The notes below the pieces were generated by a model. That model worked only from the letters and a program-made list of their open reading frames with translations, did not search any database and was not told the origin of the DNA. The position numbers and the translations under genes are program-made. Positions 7,648 to 16,253 of a stretch of 64,000 bases of DNA are shown piece by piece; position 1 is the stretch's first letter; every line of letters starts with the position of its first letter. The stretch is from Anoxybacillus amylolyticus (GTDB lineage: Bacteria; Bacillota; Bacilli; Bacillales; Anoxybacillaceae): assembly GCF_001634285.1 (NCBI RefSeq), contig NZ_CP015438.1, positions 1,066,001 to 1,130,000 of the forward strand, read 5' to 3'.

Positions 7648-7663
7648 TGTGATACATATCACA
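7648..7663 (+). promoter_or_regulatory. Upstream Fnr-type box in the moaA leader
   Basis: TGTGATACATATCACA, a perfect palindrome 130 bases before the promoter-proximal box. TGTCACA also occurs twice at 7686-7703. No matching -10 is obvious, so it could serve as an extra activator site or as a repressor site. Confidence 0.6.
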
Positions 7664-7777
7664 CACGATTAGAGAATGAGAAAAATGTCACAGGAATGTC
7701 ACAAATTTTGTAGAACGTTTTCGGACGTTGTTCCTTCGGTTGGTATGGTATACTTATTCGTAATACCGTTTTTGCTG

Positions 7778-7827
7778 TGTGAGGGATGTCACAGCGCGAT
7801 TAACGGTTGTTTCCTATAGAGAATAGA
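7778..7827 (+). promoter_or_regulatory. Class II Fnr-type promoter of moaA
   Basis: TGTGAGGGATGTCACA at 7778-7793 fits the box perfectly. TATAGA at 7815-7820 as -10 puts the start near 7827, 41.5 bases from the box centre. The leader to the ATG would be about 37 bases. Confidence 0.75.
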
Positions 7828-7863
7828 ACGATGCGAGAATTTATACTGAAGAGAGGATGCGCT

Positions 7864-8886
7864 ATGAGCCAAAAAAAGCCGGTTATCGTTGACAAATGGA
7901 ATCGTCCGTTGCGCGATTTGCGCATTTCTGTGACCGATCAATGCAATTTTCGCTGTGTCTACTGTATGCCGGCGGAAATTTTTGGCCCTAATTTTCGCTT
8001 TTTGAACGAAGAGGAATTATTAACGCTAGATGAGATGGTGCTTGTTGCGGAAGTTTTTGCTGAGCTAGGGGTTGAAAAGCTTCGGATTACTGGTGGCGAG
8101 CCGTTGTTAAGAAAAGGATTGCCGTCGTTTATTGAACGGTTGGCAACGATTCGTGGAATACGGGATATTGCGCTAACAACGAACGGCGTTCATTTAGTGA
8201 AAATGGCTCGGATGTTAAAAGAGGCAGGATTGCAGCGAGTGAACGTGAGCCTAGATGCGCTCGATGATAAAGTGTTTAAAAAAATGAACGGTGTCGGCGT
8301 TGGCGTTCAACCAATTTTAAACGGAATAGCAGCGGCAAAAGAAGCAGGGCTTGTAGTGAAAGTAAACATGGTCGTGAAAAAAGGCTGGAACGATTCGCAA
8401 ATTTTGCCGATGGCACAATATTTTAAAGAAGCAGGTATTACGTTACGGTTTATTGAGTTTATGGACGTCGGAACGTCGAATGCGTGGGACTTATCGCAAG
8501 TCGTCACGAAAAAAGAAATATATGAAACGATTCGAGCGATTTACCCATTAGAGCCAGTCGAGAAAGCATATTTTGGCGAAGTAGCAAGCCGGTATCGCTA
8601 TGCTGGGACGACGACAGAAGTCGGGTTTATTTCATCCGTGACGGAATCGTTTTGCCAGAGCTGCACAAGGGCACGCATTTCTGCTAATGGAACGCTTTAT
8701 ACATGCTTGTTTGCTACGGAAGGGGTGTCGTTGAAACAGCTGTTGCGAAAAGGGGAAGATCGGGCAGCATTGAAACAACTCATTGTTGACACGTGGAACA
8801 AGCGAACCGATCGGTATTCGGATGAGCGAACGGAGCAAACAGCAAAACTGCGAAAAAAAATCGAAATGTCGTATATCGGCGGATAA
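7864..8886 (+). CDS. moaA: GTP 3',8-cyclase MoaA
   Basis: Radical SAM enzyme that starts molybdopterin synthesis by converting GTP to 3',8-cyclo-GTP. [12 protein letters not shown] holds the N-terminal cluster, and [21 protein letters not shown] the C-terminal cluster that binds GTP. The protein ends in the conserved Gly-Gly. I chose ATG 7864 ([20 protein letters not shown]) because GAGAGGA stands seven bases before it; the frame is open to 7807 but that part lies over the promoter. 340 residues, the usual size. MoaC, its partner, is not in the window. Confidence 0.95.
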   Translation: MSQKKPVIVDKWNRPLRDLRISVTDQCNFRCVYCMPAEIFGPNFRFLNEEELLTLDEMVLVAEVFAELGVEKLRITGGEPLLRKGLPSFIERLATIRGIRDIALTTNGVHLVKMARMLKEAGLQRVNVSLDALDDKVFKKMNGVGVGVQPILNGIAAAKEAGLVVKVNMVVKKGWNDSQILPMAQYFKEAGITLRFIEFMDVGTSNAWDLSQVVTKKEIYETIRAIYPLEPVEKAYFGEVASRYRYAGTTTEVGFISSVTESFCQSCTRARISANGTLYTCLFATEGVSLKQLLRKGEDRAALKQLIVDTWNKRTDRYSDERTEQTAKLRKKIEMSYIGG

Positions 8887-8917
8887 AAAGGATCGCTTGG
8901 AGGCGATCCTTTTATTT
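8886..8917. terminator. Two-way terminator between moaA and ric
   Basis: AAAAGGATCGC (8886-8896) pairs exactly with GCGATCCTTTT (8903-8913). A-run and T-run on both sides let it stop both convergent genes; it overlaps the last codons of ric. Confidence 0.85.
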
Positions 8918-9616
8918 GGCGTTAGCGAGAATACGTGGGAAGAGGATATTGTTTTCAAGGTGAATATGTGTGAATAAGTCCTCTTCTAACGCTTCAAGCC
9001 GGTTGTAAACAAGTCGATATGTTCCGCACGCATCGAAAGGCGGTGTGAAATCGTTCGTGATTTTGCGAATTTCCTTAATGATATCTCCTGCCGTATCGTG
9101 CTCGGCGACGAGTTCTTCGATGACTTCTTTCATTGCTTGTTCGTTTTCTTTTGTTGGATGTTGTTCGAATTGGATAATTAGTGGGAATGCTTTCGTTTCT
9201 TCTTTCACTAAATGCTGTTCTAGTTCGGTTTTTAACTCGTTGAACAGCTTATGCACTTGCACCAAATGTGGCTGTTCTGATCCATGTACGCGCAATACTT
9301 TCGTCACGTATGGGCTAAGCTGTGGCAATTCTTCCATTAAAAAGCGGTGGTGTTTTTGGACGATATGATCGATTAATTCCGTATAGGAAGCCTCGAGCCA
9401 ATTTTTCTCCACTTTTTCAAGCGATTGTTGGTACATCGTTTGCAATTGATGTAAAATGTCTTCTATTGGTAAATTTTTCTCGGCAAGCGCTTCAGCAACT
9501 GGACGGTTTCCGCCGCAGCAAAAGTCGATTTTATACGCTTTAAACAAGTCGCTTGCTTTTGGAAAAATAGCAACGATTTCACCAACGGTTGATTGTGCTG
9601 TAAACATTGTTTCCAT
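8912..9616 (-). CDS. ric: Iron-sulfur cluster repair di-iron protein Ric (ScdA/YtfE/DnrN family)
   Basis: Repairs iron centres damaged by NO or peroxide. The N-terminal ScdA domain shows DFCCGG near residue 33, and the hemerythrin-like part has iron-ligand His/Glu in HHRFLMEELPQL, EQHLVKEETKAFPL, EHDTAGD and HIHLENNILFPR. 234 residues, typical. The start METMFTAQ has GGAGGG eight bases upstream. Its own Fnr-type promoter reads away from moeA, so the gap 9617-9828 holds two divergent Fnr promoters. The setting fits defence against NO made during nitrate/nitrite respiration. Confidence 0.93.
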   Translation of the reverse strand: METMFTAQSTVGEIVAIFPKASDLFKAYKIDFCCGGNRPVAEALAEKNLPIEDILHQLQTMYQQSLEKVEKNWLEASYTELIDHIVQKHHRFLMEELPQLSPYVTKVLRVHGSEQPHLVQVHKLFNELKTELEQHLVKEETKAFPLIIQFEQHPTKENEQAMKEVIEELVAEHDTAGDIIKEIRKITNDFTPPFDACGTYRLVYNRLEALEEDLFTHIHLENNILFPRILANAK

Positions 9617-9646
9617 CTTTAACCCTCCATCTCAGTTTTTCGGTTA

Positions 9647-9696
9647 CAATGTAAGCATAGCCGTTTTTCATTTATGAAGTCGTGACGTGCATCACA
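9647..9696 (-). promoter_or_regulatory. Class II Fnr-type promoter of ric
   Basis: On the minus strand TGTGATGCACGTCACG (complement of 9681-9696) is a 9/10 match to the Fnr box. TATGCT (complement of 9654-9659) serves as -10 and predicts a start near 9647, 41.5 bases from the box centre. Confidence 0.7.
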
Positions 9697-9748
9697 CATT
9701 TGAACAGATGTTGAACAATTCGTGCCAGTTGCTCTCAGCACAGAAAAA

Positions 9749-9799
9749 TGTGACAGACGTCACAACTCTTTTCGCTTGTTTTTCGGTACAATAAACAAT
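9749..9799 (+). promoter_or_regulatory. Class II Fnr-type promoter of the moeA operon
   Basis: TGTGACAGACGTCACA at 9749-9764 is a perfect box; TACAAT at 9787-9792 is the -10. Start near 9799, about 42 bases from the box centre. Confidence 0.75.
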
Positions 9800-9828
9800 A
9801 GATGTAAATGAGTAAGTGAGGGATAATT

Positions 9829-11088
9829 GTGATAGAGAAACGAACACCGATTCCAGTGATGGAAGCGATACGAAAAGTGATGCAGTTTGCGAAAATTGGG
9901 GAAAAAGAATTTGTAGCGCTAGAAGAAGCGTACGGAAGGTATTTAGCGGAAGACTTGTGCGCAGACCATGATGTTCCGCCATTTGACCGTTCACCGTATG
10001 ATGGGTTTGCGATTCGTGCTGCCGACTCTGCTGCTGCAAGTCTTGACCATCCGGTCGAATTTGAAGTCATTGAAACGATTGGAGCGGGGCAAGTGGCTGA
10101 GAAAGAAGTCGCTCCGTTTCAAGCGGTGCGCATTATGACCGGTGCCCAAATTCCAAACGGCTGTGATGCGGTCGTTATGTTTGAAGTGGCGAACGAATAC
10201 GAACGAAATGGGAAAACATATATGTCGATTAAACGCCCGTTTCGCCCAGGGGATAACATTTCGTTTCAAGGAGAAGACACAAAAAAAGGTGAAATGCTCG
10301 TCTCGAAAGGAACGTTCATTAACCCTGGGGTTCAAGCGCTGTTAGCTACGTTTGGATACGCAAATGTCAGCGTGGCCAAAAAGCCAAAGGTAGGCATTTT
10401 TGCGACCGGCAGCGAGCTGTTAGACGTTTCCGATTCGCTCGTCCCAGGCAAAATTCGCAATAGCAATGCCTATATGATTCGAGCGCAAGTGCTTCGTACT
10501 GGCGGCATTCCGGTGTATTTCGGGAAATTAGTCGACGATGCCGATCAATGTTTTACGGCAATAGAAAACGTATTGGAAGAAGTGGACATGTTGATTACAA
10601 CCGGTGGCGTTTCCGTCGGCGACTACGATTACTTGCCGGTCATTTATGAACGGCTTGGGGCGGAAGTGTTGTTTAATAAAGTCGCCATGCGTCCTGGAAG
10701 CGTGACAACGGTCGCGCAAAAAGAAGGAAAACTACTATTTGGTCTATCGGGCAATCCTTCCGCCTGCTATGTCGGCTTTGAATTGTTTGTTCGCCCTGTC
10801 ATCCGTACAATGCTTTATTCGACTAAGCCGTATTTATCCAAAACAGCGGCGACACTGCTAGTAGATTTCCCCAAGCCAAACCCGTTTACTCGCTTTGTAA
10901 GAAGCTACGTATATGCACAAGAAGGCATGTTGTATGTCGTCCCAGTTGGGATGGATAAGTCGAATATCGTCACGTCGTTAGCGAAAGCAAACGCTCTTAT
11001 GGTACTGCCGGGAGGAACGCGCGGGTTTTCTAAAGGAGACGTTGTCGAAGTATGGCTATTAGAAAACGAAGAAGGGAGCGCACAATGA
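9829..11088 (+). CDS. moeA: Molybdopterin molybdenumtransferase MoeA
   Basis: Inserts molybdate into adenylated molybdopterin. Domain III carries TTGGVSVGDYDYLP and GLSGNPSACYVGFE, the molybdopterin-binding blocks; DRSPYDGFAIRA near residue 60 is the conserved N-terminal motif. 419 residues. GTG start at 9829, preceded by GTGAGGGA. First gene of a tight operon: its stop overlaps the mobB start (ATGA). Expression probably under Fnr from the promoter at 9749-9799. Confidence 0.94.
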   Translation: MIEKRTPIPVMEAIRKVMQFAKIGEKEFVALEEAYGRYLAEDLCADHDVPPFDRSPYDGFAIRAADSAAASLDHPVEFEVIETIGAGQVAEKEVAPFQAVRIMTGAQIPNGCDAVVMFEVANEYERNGKTYMSIKRPFRPGDNISFQGEDTKKGEMLVSKGTFINPGVQALLATFGYANVSVAKKPKVGIFATGSELLDVSDSLVPGKIRNSNAYMIRAQVLRTGGIPVYFGKLVDDADQCFTAIENVLEEVDMLITTGGVSVGDYDYLPVIYERLGAEVLFNKVAMRPGSVTTVAQKEGKLLFGLSGNPSACYVGFELFVRPVIRTMLYSTKPYLSKTAATLLVDFPKPNPFTRFVRSYVYAQEGMLYVVPVGMDKSNIVTSLAKANALMVLPGGTRGFSKGDVVEVWLLENEEGSAQ

Positions 11089-11582
11089 ACGTTTGGCAAG
11101 TAGTTGGCTATAAAAATAGCGGGAAAACGACATTAGTCGAAAAATGGGTAAGAAAAGCGGCTGAACAAGGCTATAAAGTCGGCACGATTAAACATCATGG
11201 GCACGGCGGCTACCCAGACGTTTGTGCAGCGAATGATTCGAGCCGGCATCAAGCGGCAGGGGCGATTGCAACATCTGTCGAAGGAGGAGGGATGTTACAG
11301 CTATACGTCGTTCACCCATGGACATTGCCGCAAATTTTACACATTTATTCCCTAATTCCGCTTGATTTTGTCATTGTAGAAGGATATAAATATGAGCGAT
11401 ATCCAAAAATTGTGATCGTCCGAAACGGCGGCGATTGGCAGCAACTTTGCCATTTAGAAAAAATTGTAGCGGTCATCACGTGGGAGTCGCTCGATTCGTT
11501 GCGAGAGGCACCGTACCCTGTGTTTTCGCTGAACGACGAAGCCCAATACTTGCAATGGCTGATGAACGAGGTGAAAAAATGA
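11085..11582 (+). CDS. mobB: Molybdopterin-guanine dinucleotide biosynthesis protein MobB
   Basis: A GTP-binding partner of MobA/MoeA in cofactor maturation. The P-loop is VGYKNSGKTTLVEK at the very start. 165 residues, normal for Bacillus MobB. The ATG at 11085 overlaps the moeA stop and has GAAGGGAG upstream, so translation is coupled. Its own stop overlaps the moaE start. Confidence 0.93.
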   Translation: MNVWQVVGYKNSGKTTLVEKWVRKAAEQGYKVGTIKHHGHGGYPDVCAANDSSRHQAAGAIATSVEGGGMLQLYVVHPWTLPQILHIYSLIPLDFVIVEGYKYERYPKIVIVRNGGDWQQLCHLEKIVAVITWESLDSLREAPYPVFSLNDEAQYLQWLMNEVKK

Positions 11583-12046
11583 TGACTTTATTTACGATTA
11601 CCGACCAACCGATTTCTATGGAAGAAGTAGTACATAAAGTGATTCGTAAAGAAGCAGGAGCCGTCACAACGTTTATCGGTACGGTAAGAGAATTAACGAA
11701 CGGAAAGCGCACGCTATTTTTGCAATACGAAGCATATGTTTCGATGGCGGAAAAAATGTTGGCGCAAATTGGCGCTGAAATAAAAGAGCGGTGGCCAGAG
11801 GCGGAAGTGGCGATTACACATCGAATTGGCAGATTGGAAATATCTGATATTGCCGTTGTGATTGCCGTTTCCACCCCACATCGAAAAGACGCGTACGAAG
11901 CCAATCGCTATGCGATTGAACGAATCAAACAAATTGTTCCAATTTGGAAAAAAGAATATTGGGAAGATGGAACAGAGTGGGTCGGCAATCAGCTGGAAAC
12001 GAAAGCATATCCGACGGGAAAACCGGAAGGAGAGGATGTTATGTGA
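11579..12046 (+). CDS. moaE: Molybdopterin synthase catalytic subunit MoaE
   Basis: With thiocarboxylated MoaD it puts two sulfurs into precursor Z to give molybdopterin. Conserved blocks seen: GAVTTFIGTVRE near residue 28, IAVSTPHRKDAYEANRYAIERIKQ and PIWKKEYWEDG with the catalytic Lys. 155 residues. ATG at 11579 overlaps the mobB stop (GAGGTGAAAAAATGATG). Confidence 0.94.
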   Translation: MMTLFTITDQPISMEEVVHKVIRKEAGAVTTFIGTVRELTNGKRTLFLQYEAYVSMAEKMLAQIGAEIKERWPEAEVAITHRIGRLEISDIAVVIAVSTPHRKDAYEANRYAIERIKQIVPIWKKEYWEDGTEWVGNQLETKAYPTGKPEGEDVM

Positions 12047-12273
12047 TTACATTGTTATTTTTCGCTTATTTAAAAGAAGCAATCGGAAAAGAGCGGCTCC
12101 AACTAGATGCCTCATCGATGACGGTGAAAGAGTTGAAACAACAGCTTGTATCCGATTATGGATTCGATTTGCAACACGTCATGGTCGCAGTAAACGAAGA
12201 ATATGCCACTGATGACCGAGTGCTACAAGCAGGCGATATCGTTGCTTTTATTCCACCGGTCAGCGGCGGATGA
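12043..12273 (+). CDS. moaD: Molybdopterin synthase sulfur carrier subunit MoaD
   Basis: Ubiquitin-like sulfur carrier of molybdopterin synthase. 76 residues ending FIPPVSGG; the C-terminal Gly-Gly is the site of thiocarboxylation. GTG start at 12043 overlaps the moaE stop, with GGAGAGGATG ahead of it. Needs a MoeB/ThiF-type activator that is not in the window. Confidence 0.94.
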   Translation: MITLLFFAYLKEAIGKERLQLDASSMTVKELKQQLVSDYGFDLQHVMVAVNEEYATDDRVLQAGDIVAFIPPVSGG

Positions 12274-12287
12274 AAGGGGAGAGGCGA

Positions 12288-13001
12288 ATGCTTGTTCCAA
12301 AACAGCATGGCGCGTGGGCAATGTTAATCATTCCGTTTTTGTTAGGCGCATATGCAGGAGGTCTTTCTTGGTTGCACATTCCGCTCTTTCTTGGCTGGTT
12401 AGGGCTTTATTTAGCGACATATCCGTTTTTAATGGCGGTGAAAACGAAACGGAAACGAGAATATATGCGTTGGTTTTATCGGTATTTTTTCGTCGCGCTC
12501 GCCATGTTACTGATTCCGCTCGTTTTCCAATGGAGGCTTGTTTATTTTGGGATTGCAATGGTACCGTTCTTTTTTATTAACCTTTATTTTGCGAAAAAGA
12601 AAGACGAACGGGCATTGGCGAACGATGTTGCTGCGATTGCCTCTTTCTGCATCGGCGGGTTAGCAAGCTTTTATATTGTCCGTGGAACGTTAACAGCGCA
12701 GGCGTGGGAATTATATCTATTTTGTTTTCTCTTTTTTATCGGAAGCACATTTTATGTGAAAACGATGATTCGTGAAAAGAAAAGCTCTCTCTACAAATGG
12801 ACTTCGTGGGCATATCACTTATTATTAATCGTTATTCTCATGATGACCGGGTATTCATGGTTTGCGCTTGCGTATGTGCCGAGCGCCGTTCGCGCGATTT
12901 ATTTATATGGAAAATCGGTATCCGCAACCAAAGTAGGCGTTTTAGAAATTGCTAATGCGGTTTACTTTGGAATAACGATGCTCGTTTTGCTGACATGGTA
13001 A
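12288..13001 (+). CDS. YwiC-like membrane protein
   Basis: A 237-residue integral membrane protein with about seven hydrophobic helices and the opening LVPKQHGAWAMLIIPF, the hallmark of the YwiC family. In B. subtilis ywiC sits in the nar/fnr region, and here too it is last in an Fnr-type operon and next to fnr. Function unknown; a part in nitrate/anaerobic physiology is likely from context alone. I chose ATG 12288 after AAAGGGGAGAGG; an in-frame ATG at 12270 overlaps the moaD stop but precedes that site. Confidence 0.82.
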   Translation: MLVPKQHGAWAMLIIPFLLGAYAGGLSWLHIPLFLGWLGLYLATYPFLMAVKTKRKREYMRWFYRYFFVALAMLLIPLVFQWRLVYFGIAMVPFFFINLYFAKKKDERALANDVAAIASFCIGGLASFYIVRGTLTAQAWELYLFCFLFFIGSTFYVKTMIREKKSSLYKWTSWAYHLLLIVILMMTGYSWFALAYVPSAVRAIYLYGKSVSATKVGVLEIANAVYFGITMLVLLTW

Positions 13002-13026
13002 AAGGAGAAGCAGCTGCTTCTCCTTT
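13001..13026. terminator. Perfect palindromic terminator between ywiC-like gene and fnr
   Basis: AAAGGAGAAGCAG pairs with CTGCTTCTCCTTT with no spare loop bases listed; T-runs are short on both sides. It can end both convergent genes. Confidence 0.75.
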
Positions 13027-13033
13027 AAGTTAG

Positions 13034-13717
13034 TTAATCAATACTGCATATTTCCGGTGGGCAATCTTCACAGTCAATTTCGTTTCGTAAATAAGTTAAA
13101 TGATGAACAGTAATTTTTCCACGGTTGATGGAAATGATGCCTTTCGTGCGGAGATCCTTCAATAAGCGGTTGACAACTTCGCGGGAGGTGCCACAAAAAT
13201 TTGCAAGCTCTTGGTTTGTTAGGTGTAAATCAATGAGAATGCCGTTTTCCTTCATCACCCCGTAGCTATTGCACATACGAATGAGCGTCGAATATAATGC
13301 CCCTTTTTTTCCGTGTAATACGAGGTCGCGAAATTTTGTTTGTGTTTTCCGAAAATGATCACTCATCCATTTCATAAATTCAAGCGCCAATTTGTTATTT
13401 TCTAGCAAACTTTTTTCGAGCACTTCTCGCTGAATGCAGGAAACGATTCCATCTTCGAGCACTTTCGCGTTCAATAAATACTTTGCTTGTTCCGTAAAAA
13501 GGGTCAACTCTCCGACAATATCCCCTTTGCTGCATATTCGTAACGAAAGCTCTTGCCCATCTGTCGCAATTTTACTAACTTGAATTTTCCCTGATTGAAT
13601 GTAATACACTTCCTCTGCTTGCTCGCCTTCGCGGAATAAATACGTTCCTTTTTTGATTTCCATCTGGCGATACGCCTTATTCACTAGCTCTTGAAGCTCC
13701 ATTGCTCCATTTTCCAT
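13034..13717 (-). CDS. fnr: Anaerobic transcription regulator Fnr (Bacillus type)
   Basis: CRP/FNR-family activator. An N-terminal cyclic-nucleotide-type fold (TYLFREGEQAEEVYYIQSGKIQV) is followed by a helix-turn-helix, LTNQELANFCGTSREVVNRLLKDL. Unlike enteric FNR, the cluster cysteines are at the C-terminus: CEDCPPEIC gives Cys216, 219 and 224 of 227 residues, the same spacing as in B. subtilis Fnr. It should sense oxygen through a 4Fe-4S cluster and bind TGTGA-N6-TCACA, the box found five times at promoters to its left. Start has a weak site (AAAGGTGG). No Fnr box is seen at its own promoter. Confidence 0.93.
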   Translation of the reverse strand: MENGAMELQELVNKAYRQMEIKKGTYLFREGEQAEEVYYIQSGKIQVSKIATDGQELSLRICSKGDIVGELTLFTEQAKYLLNAKVLEDGIVSCIQREVLEKSLLENNKLALEFMKWMSDHFRKTQTKFRDLVLHGKKGALYSTLIRMCNSYGVMKENGILIDLHLTNQELANFCGTSREVVNRLLKDLRTKGIISINRGKITVHHLTYLRNEIDCEDCPPEICSID

Positions 13718-13737
13718 ATTTCAACCACCTTTACGAA

Positions 13738-13754
13738 TACTACTAAAAGTAGTA
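13738..13754. promoter_or_regulatory. Palindrome in the fnr promoter region
   Basis: TACTAC and GTAGTA flank TAAAA, 21 bases upstream of the fnr start. It looks like a regulator site or a leader hairpin; I cannot name the protein. It does not fit Fnr. Confidence 0.4.
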
Positions 13755-13889
13755 TCTATTATTGATTTAAGCGAAAACCCGCTGGAAAGTCAATGAGATT
13801 TTTACTGTTTTTCCTATTTGTATATTGGAAAATTATTAAAGTAATAAAAAGAAATGTGTGAAATAAAATAAAAATAATTAAATATACAT

Positions 13890-13918
13890 TTGATTTTATT
13901 TTTATGCAGTATTATAAT
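13890..13918 (+). promoter_or_regulatory. argC promoter with overlapping ARG-like box
   Basis: TTGATT (13890-13895), 17-base spacer, TATAAT (13913-13918). The spacer region read on the other strand is CTGCATAAAAATAAAATC, close to the ARG-box half TGCATAAAAAT bound by AhrC/ArgR. Repression by arginine is therefore expected. Confidence 0.75.
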
Positions 13919-13958
13919 GATAACTACATGAAAGAGAATGAGAACGGGGAGGCTCGTT

Positions 13959-14996
13959 ATGAATATTGCAATCATTGGCGCAACGGGGTATGGAGGGATT
14001 GAATTGTTGCGGTTTTTGCAACACCATCCATATGTCACCAATTGTTTCGTCTATTCTTCGTCACAAGACGGGATGCTTCTTTCTGACAGCTTTCCGCACG
14101 TCGGGGAAAAGAACGAATGGATGTTGCAAAAAATTGATATCGAACAAATTGTTTCGACATGTGATGCTGTCTTTTTTGCGACGCCGCCGGGGGTGTCAAG
14201 CGAACTTGCGCCATCATTGATTAATCAAGGAATAAAAGTCATTGATTTATCCGGTGATTTCCGGTTGAAAGACCGAACAGTATATGAAAAATGGTACAAA
14301 CGGCAAACGGCGCAAAGCGAGTATTTGCAACGAGCGGTATACGGACTGACGGAATGGAATCGGGAACAAATTAAGAACGCTAAACTTTTATCAAACCCGG
14401 GTTGTTACCCGACCGCAACGTTGCTTGGATTGGCACCGCTTGTGCAAAATGGGCTCGTGGAAGAAGACTCGATTATCGTTGATGCCAAATCTGGCGTATC
14501 TGGGGCGGGACGGCAAGCGTCATTAAACACCCATTTTTCCGAAGTCAATGAAAATCTGAAAATTTATAAAGTCAATGCCCATCAACATATTCCAGAAATT
14601 GAGCAAATGCTCACTGATTGGAACGAGCACATGCAACCGATCACGTTTAGCACCCATCTTGTCCCGATGACGCGTGGCATTATGGCGACGATTTATGCGA
14701 AAGCGAAAACTGATGTGTCAATTGAAATGCTGCTAGATTTATATAAAACAAGTTATGAAAATTCAACATTTGTTCGCATTCGTAAGCAAGGGCAATTTCC
14801 TTCGACGAAAGAAGTGTACGGATCGAACTATTGCGATATCGGTATCGCTTACGACGAACGGACAGGACGGGTAACGGTCGTATCTGTCATTGATAATTTA
14901 GTGAAAGGCGCAGCAGGGCAGGCGATTCAAAACTTTAACGTCATGATGGGTTGGAACGAAACGAGCGGGCTGTTATTCGCGCCGATTTATCCATAG
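13959..14996 (+). CDS. argC: N-acetyl-gamma-glutamyl-phosphate reductase ArgC
   Basis: NADPH-dependent reduction of N-acetylglutamyl phosphate to the semialdehyde, third step of the arginine path. IIGATGYGGIELLR near the start binds the nucleotide; SNPGCYPTAT near residue 148 carries the active-site Cys. 345 residues, as in B. subtilis. ATG 13959 has GGGGAGG seven bases upstream. First gene of argCJBD-carAB-argF. Confidence 0.96.
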   Translation: MNIAIIGATGYGGIELLRFLQHHPYVTNCFVYSSSQDGMLLSDSFPHVGEKNEWMLQKIDIEQIVSTCDAVFFATPPGVSSELAPSLINQGIKVIDLSGDFRLKDRTVYEKWYKRQTAQSEYLQRAVYGLTEWNREQIKNAKLLSNPGCYPTATLLGLAPLVQNGLVEEDSIIVDAKSGVSGAGRQASLNTHFSEVNENLKIYKVNAHQHIPEIEQMLTDWNEHMQPITFSTHLVPMTRGIMATIYAKAKTDVSIEMLLDLYKTSYENSTFVRIRKQGQFPSTKEVYGSNYCDIGIAYDERTGRVTVVSVIDNLVKGAAGQAIQNFNVMMGWNETSGLLFAPIYP

Positions 14997-15010
14997 GAAG
15001 GGGATTAACA

Positions 15011-16240
15011 ATGTTAACGAAGCAAGATCAAGAAGTGTATTATGTTGCGAATGGAACGGTTGTCACACCAAAAGGGTTTAAAGCAACAGGTGTGCACGCT
15101 GGATTGCGTTATACAAAAAAAGATTTAGGAGTCATTGTTTGTGACGTGCCTGCTTCGTGCGCGGCGGTGTACACGAAAAGCCACTTTCAAGCAGCGCCAT
15201 TGAAGGTAACGCAAGAAAGTATTGCGAAAGAACAAAAACTGCAAGCGATTGTTGTGAATAGCGCTTGCGCCAATGCGTGCACAGGAGCAAAAGGATTGAA
15301 AGATGCTTATGAAATGAGAGAATTGTGCGCTCAGCAATTTAGCTTGCCACCGCATTATGTGGCGGTTGCTTCGACGGGTGTCATCGGGGAGTTTTTGCCG
15401 ATGGAAAAAATTCGGGCAGGAATACAGCAGTTAGCGCCTGTTGCACTTGAAGAAGGGGCGTATGCGTTTCAAACCGCCATTTTAACGACCGATACAGTGA
15501 TGAAGCAAGCTTGCTACCAAACGACAATTGACGGAAAAACAGTGACGGTTGGTGGGGCGGCGAAGGGATCAGGAATGATCCATCCAAACATGGCAACGAT
15601 GCTCGCTTTTATTACGACCGATGCCAACATTTCTTCAAAAACATTGCAGCAAGCGCTCCGTTCCATTACCGATGTATCATTTAACCAAATTACGGTAGAT
15701 GGCGAAACATCGACGAACGATATGGTCGTTGTGATGGCGAGCGGGCTGGCAGAAAATGAGGAACTTACACCTGAACACCCAGAGTGGTTAAAATTCTATG
15801 AAGCGCTCAAGAAAACATGCGAAGATTTAGCAAAGCAAATTGCCAAAGACGGAGAAGGGGCGACGAAGCTTATCGAAGTGCGCGTCCGTGGTGCAGTTAA
15901 TGACGAAGAAGCGAAGCGAATTGCGAAAAAAATCGTCGGCTCCAACCTTGTGAAAACAGCGGTTTATGGTGCTGATGCGAACTGGGGACGGATTATCGGA
16001 GCGATTGGCCATGCGGACGCAACAGTCAATCCAGATTGCGTCGATGTTTTGCTAGGACCGATTGTGATGCTAAAGATGAGCGAACCGCAACCATTTTCGG
16101 AAGAAGAAGCGACCGCTTATTTACAAAGCGAAGAAATTGTGATTGAAGTAGATCTTCATCTTGGCAACGGAACAGGAATCGCATGGGGATGCGATTTGAC
16201 ATATGACTATGTCAAAATTAATGCAAGCTATCGCACATAA
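15011..16240 (+). CDS. argJ: Bifunctional ornithine acetyltransferase/N-acetylglutamate synthase ArgJ
   Basis: Moves the acetyl group from N-acetylornithine to glutamate, so the path runs as a cycle. The precursor cuts itself at Ala-Thr inside MIHPNMATMLAF to give two chains; the Thr becomes the nucleophile. 409 residues. ATG 15011 follows AGGAAGGGG, 14 bases after argC. No separate argA is needed if this is the bifunctional type, as usual in thermophilic Bacillaceae. Confidence 0.96.
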   Translation: MLTKQDQEVYYVANGTVVTPKGFKATGVHAGLRYTKKDLGVIVCDVPASCAAVYTKSHFQAAPLKVTQESIAKEQKLQAIVVNSACANACTGAKGLKDAYEMRELCAQQFSLPPHYVAVASTGVIGEFLPMEKIRAGIQQLAPVALEEGAYAFQTAILTTDTVMKQACYQTTIDGKTVTVGGAAKGSGMIHPNMATMLAFITTDANISSKTLQQALRSITDVSFNQITVDGETSTNDMVVVMASGLAENEELTPEHPEWLKFYEALKKTCEDLAKQIAKDGEGATKLIEVRVRGAVNDEEAKRIAKKIVGSNLVKTAVYGADANWGRIIGAIGHADATVNPDCVDVLLGPIVMLKMSEPQPFSEEEATAYLQSEEIVIEVDLHLGNGTGIAWGCDLTYDYVKINASYRT

Positions 16241-16253
16241 AGGGGAGAGTGGC

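Noticed and set aside
9045-9677. Three plus-strand frames opposite ric
   Set aside because: Antisense to a well-supported gene, with Ser/Cys-rich nonsense composition.
12203-12580. 125-codon frame over the ywiC-like gene start
   Set aside because: Out of frame with a clear membrane protein and lacking a ribosome site.
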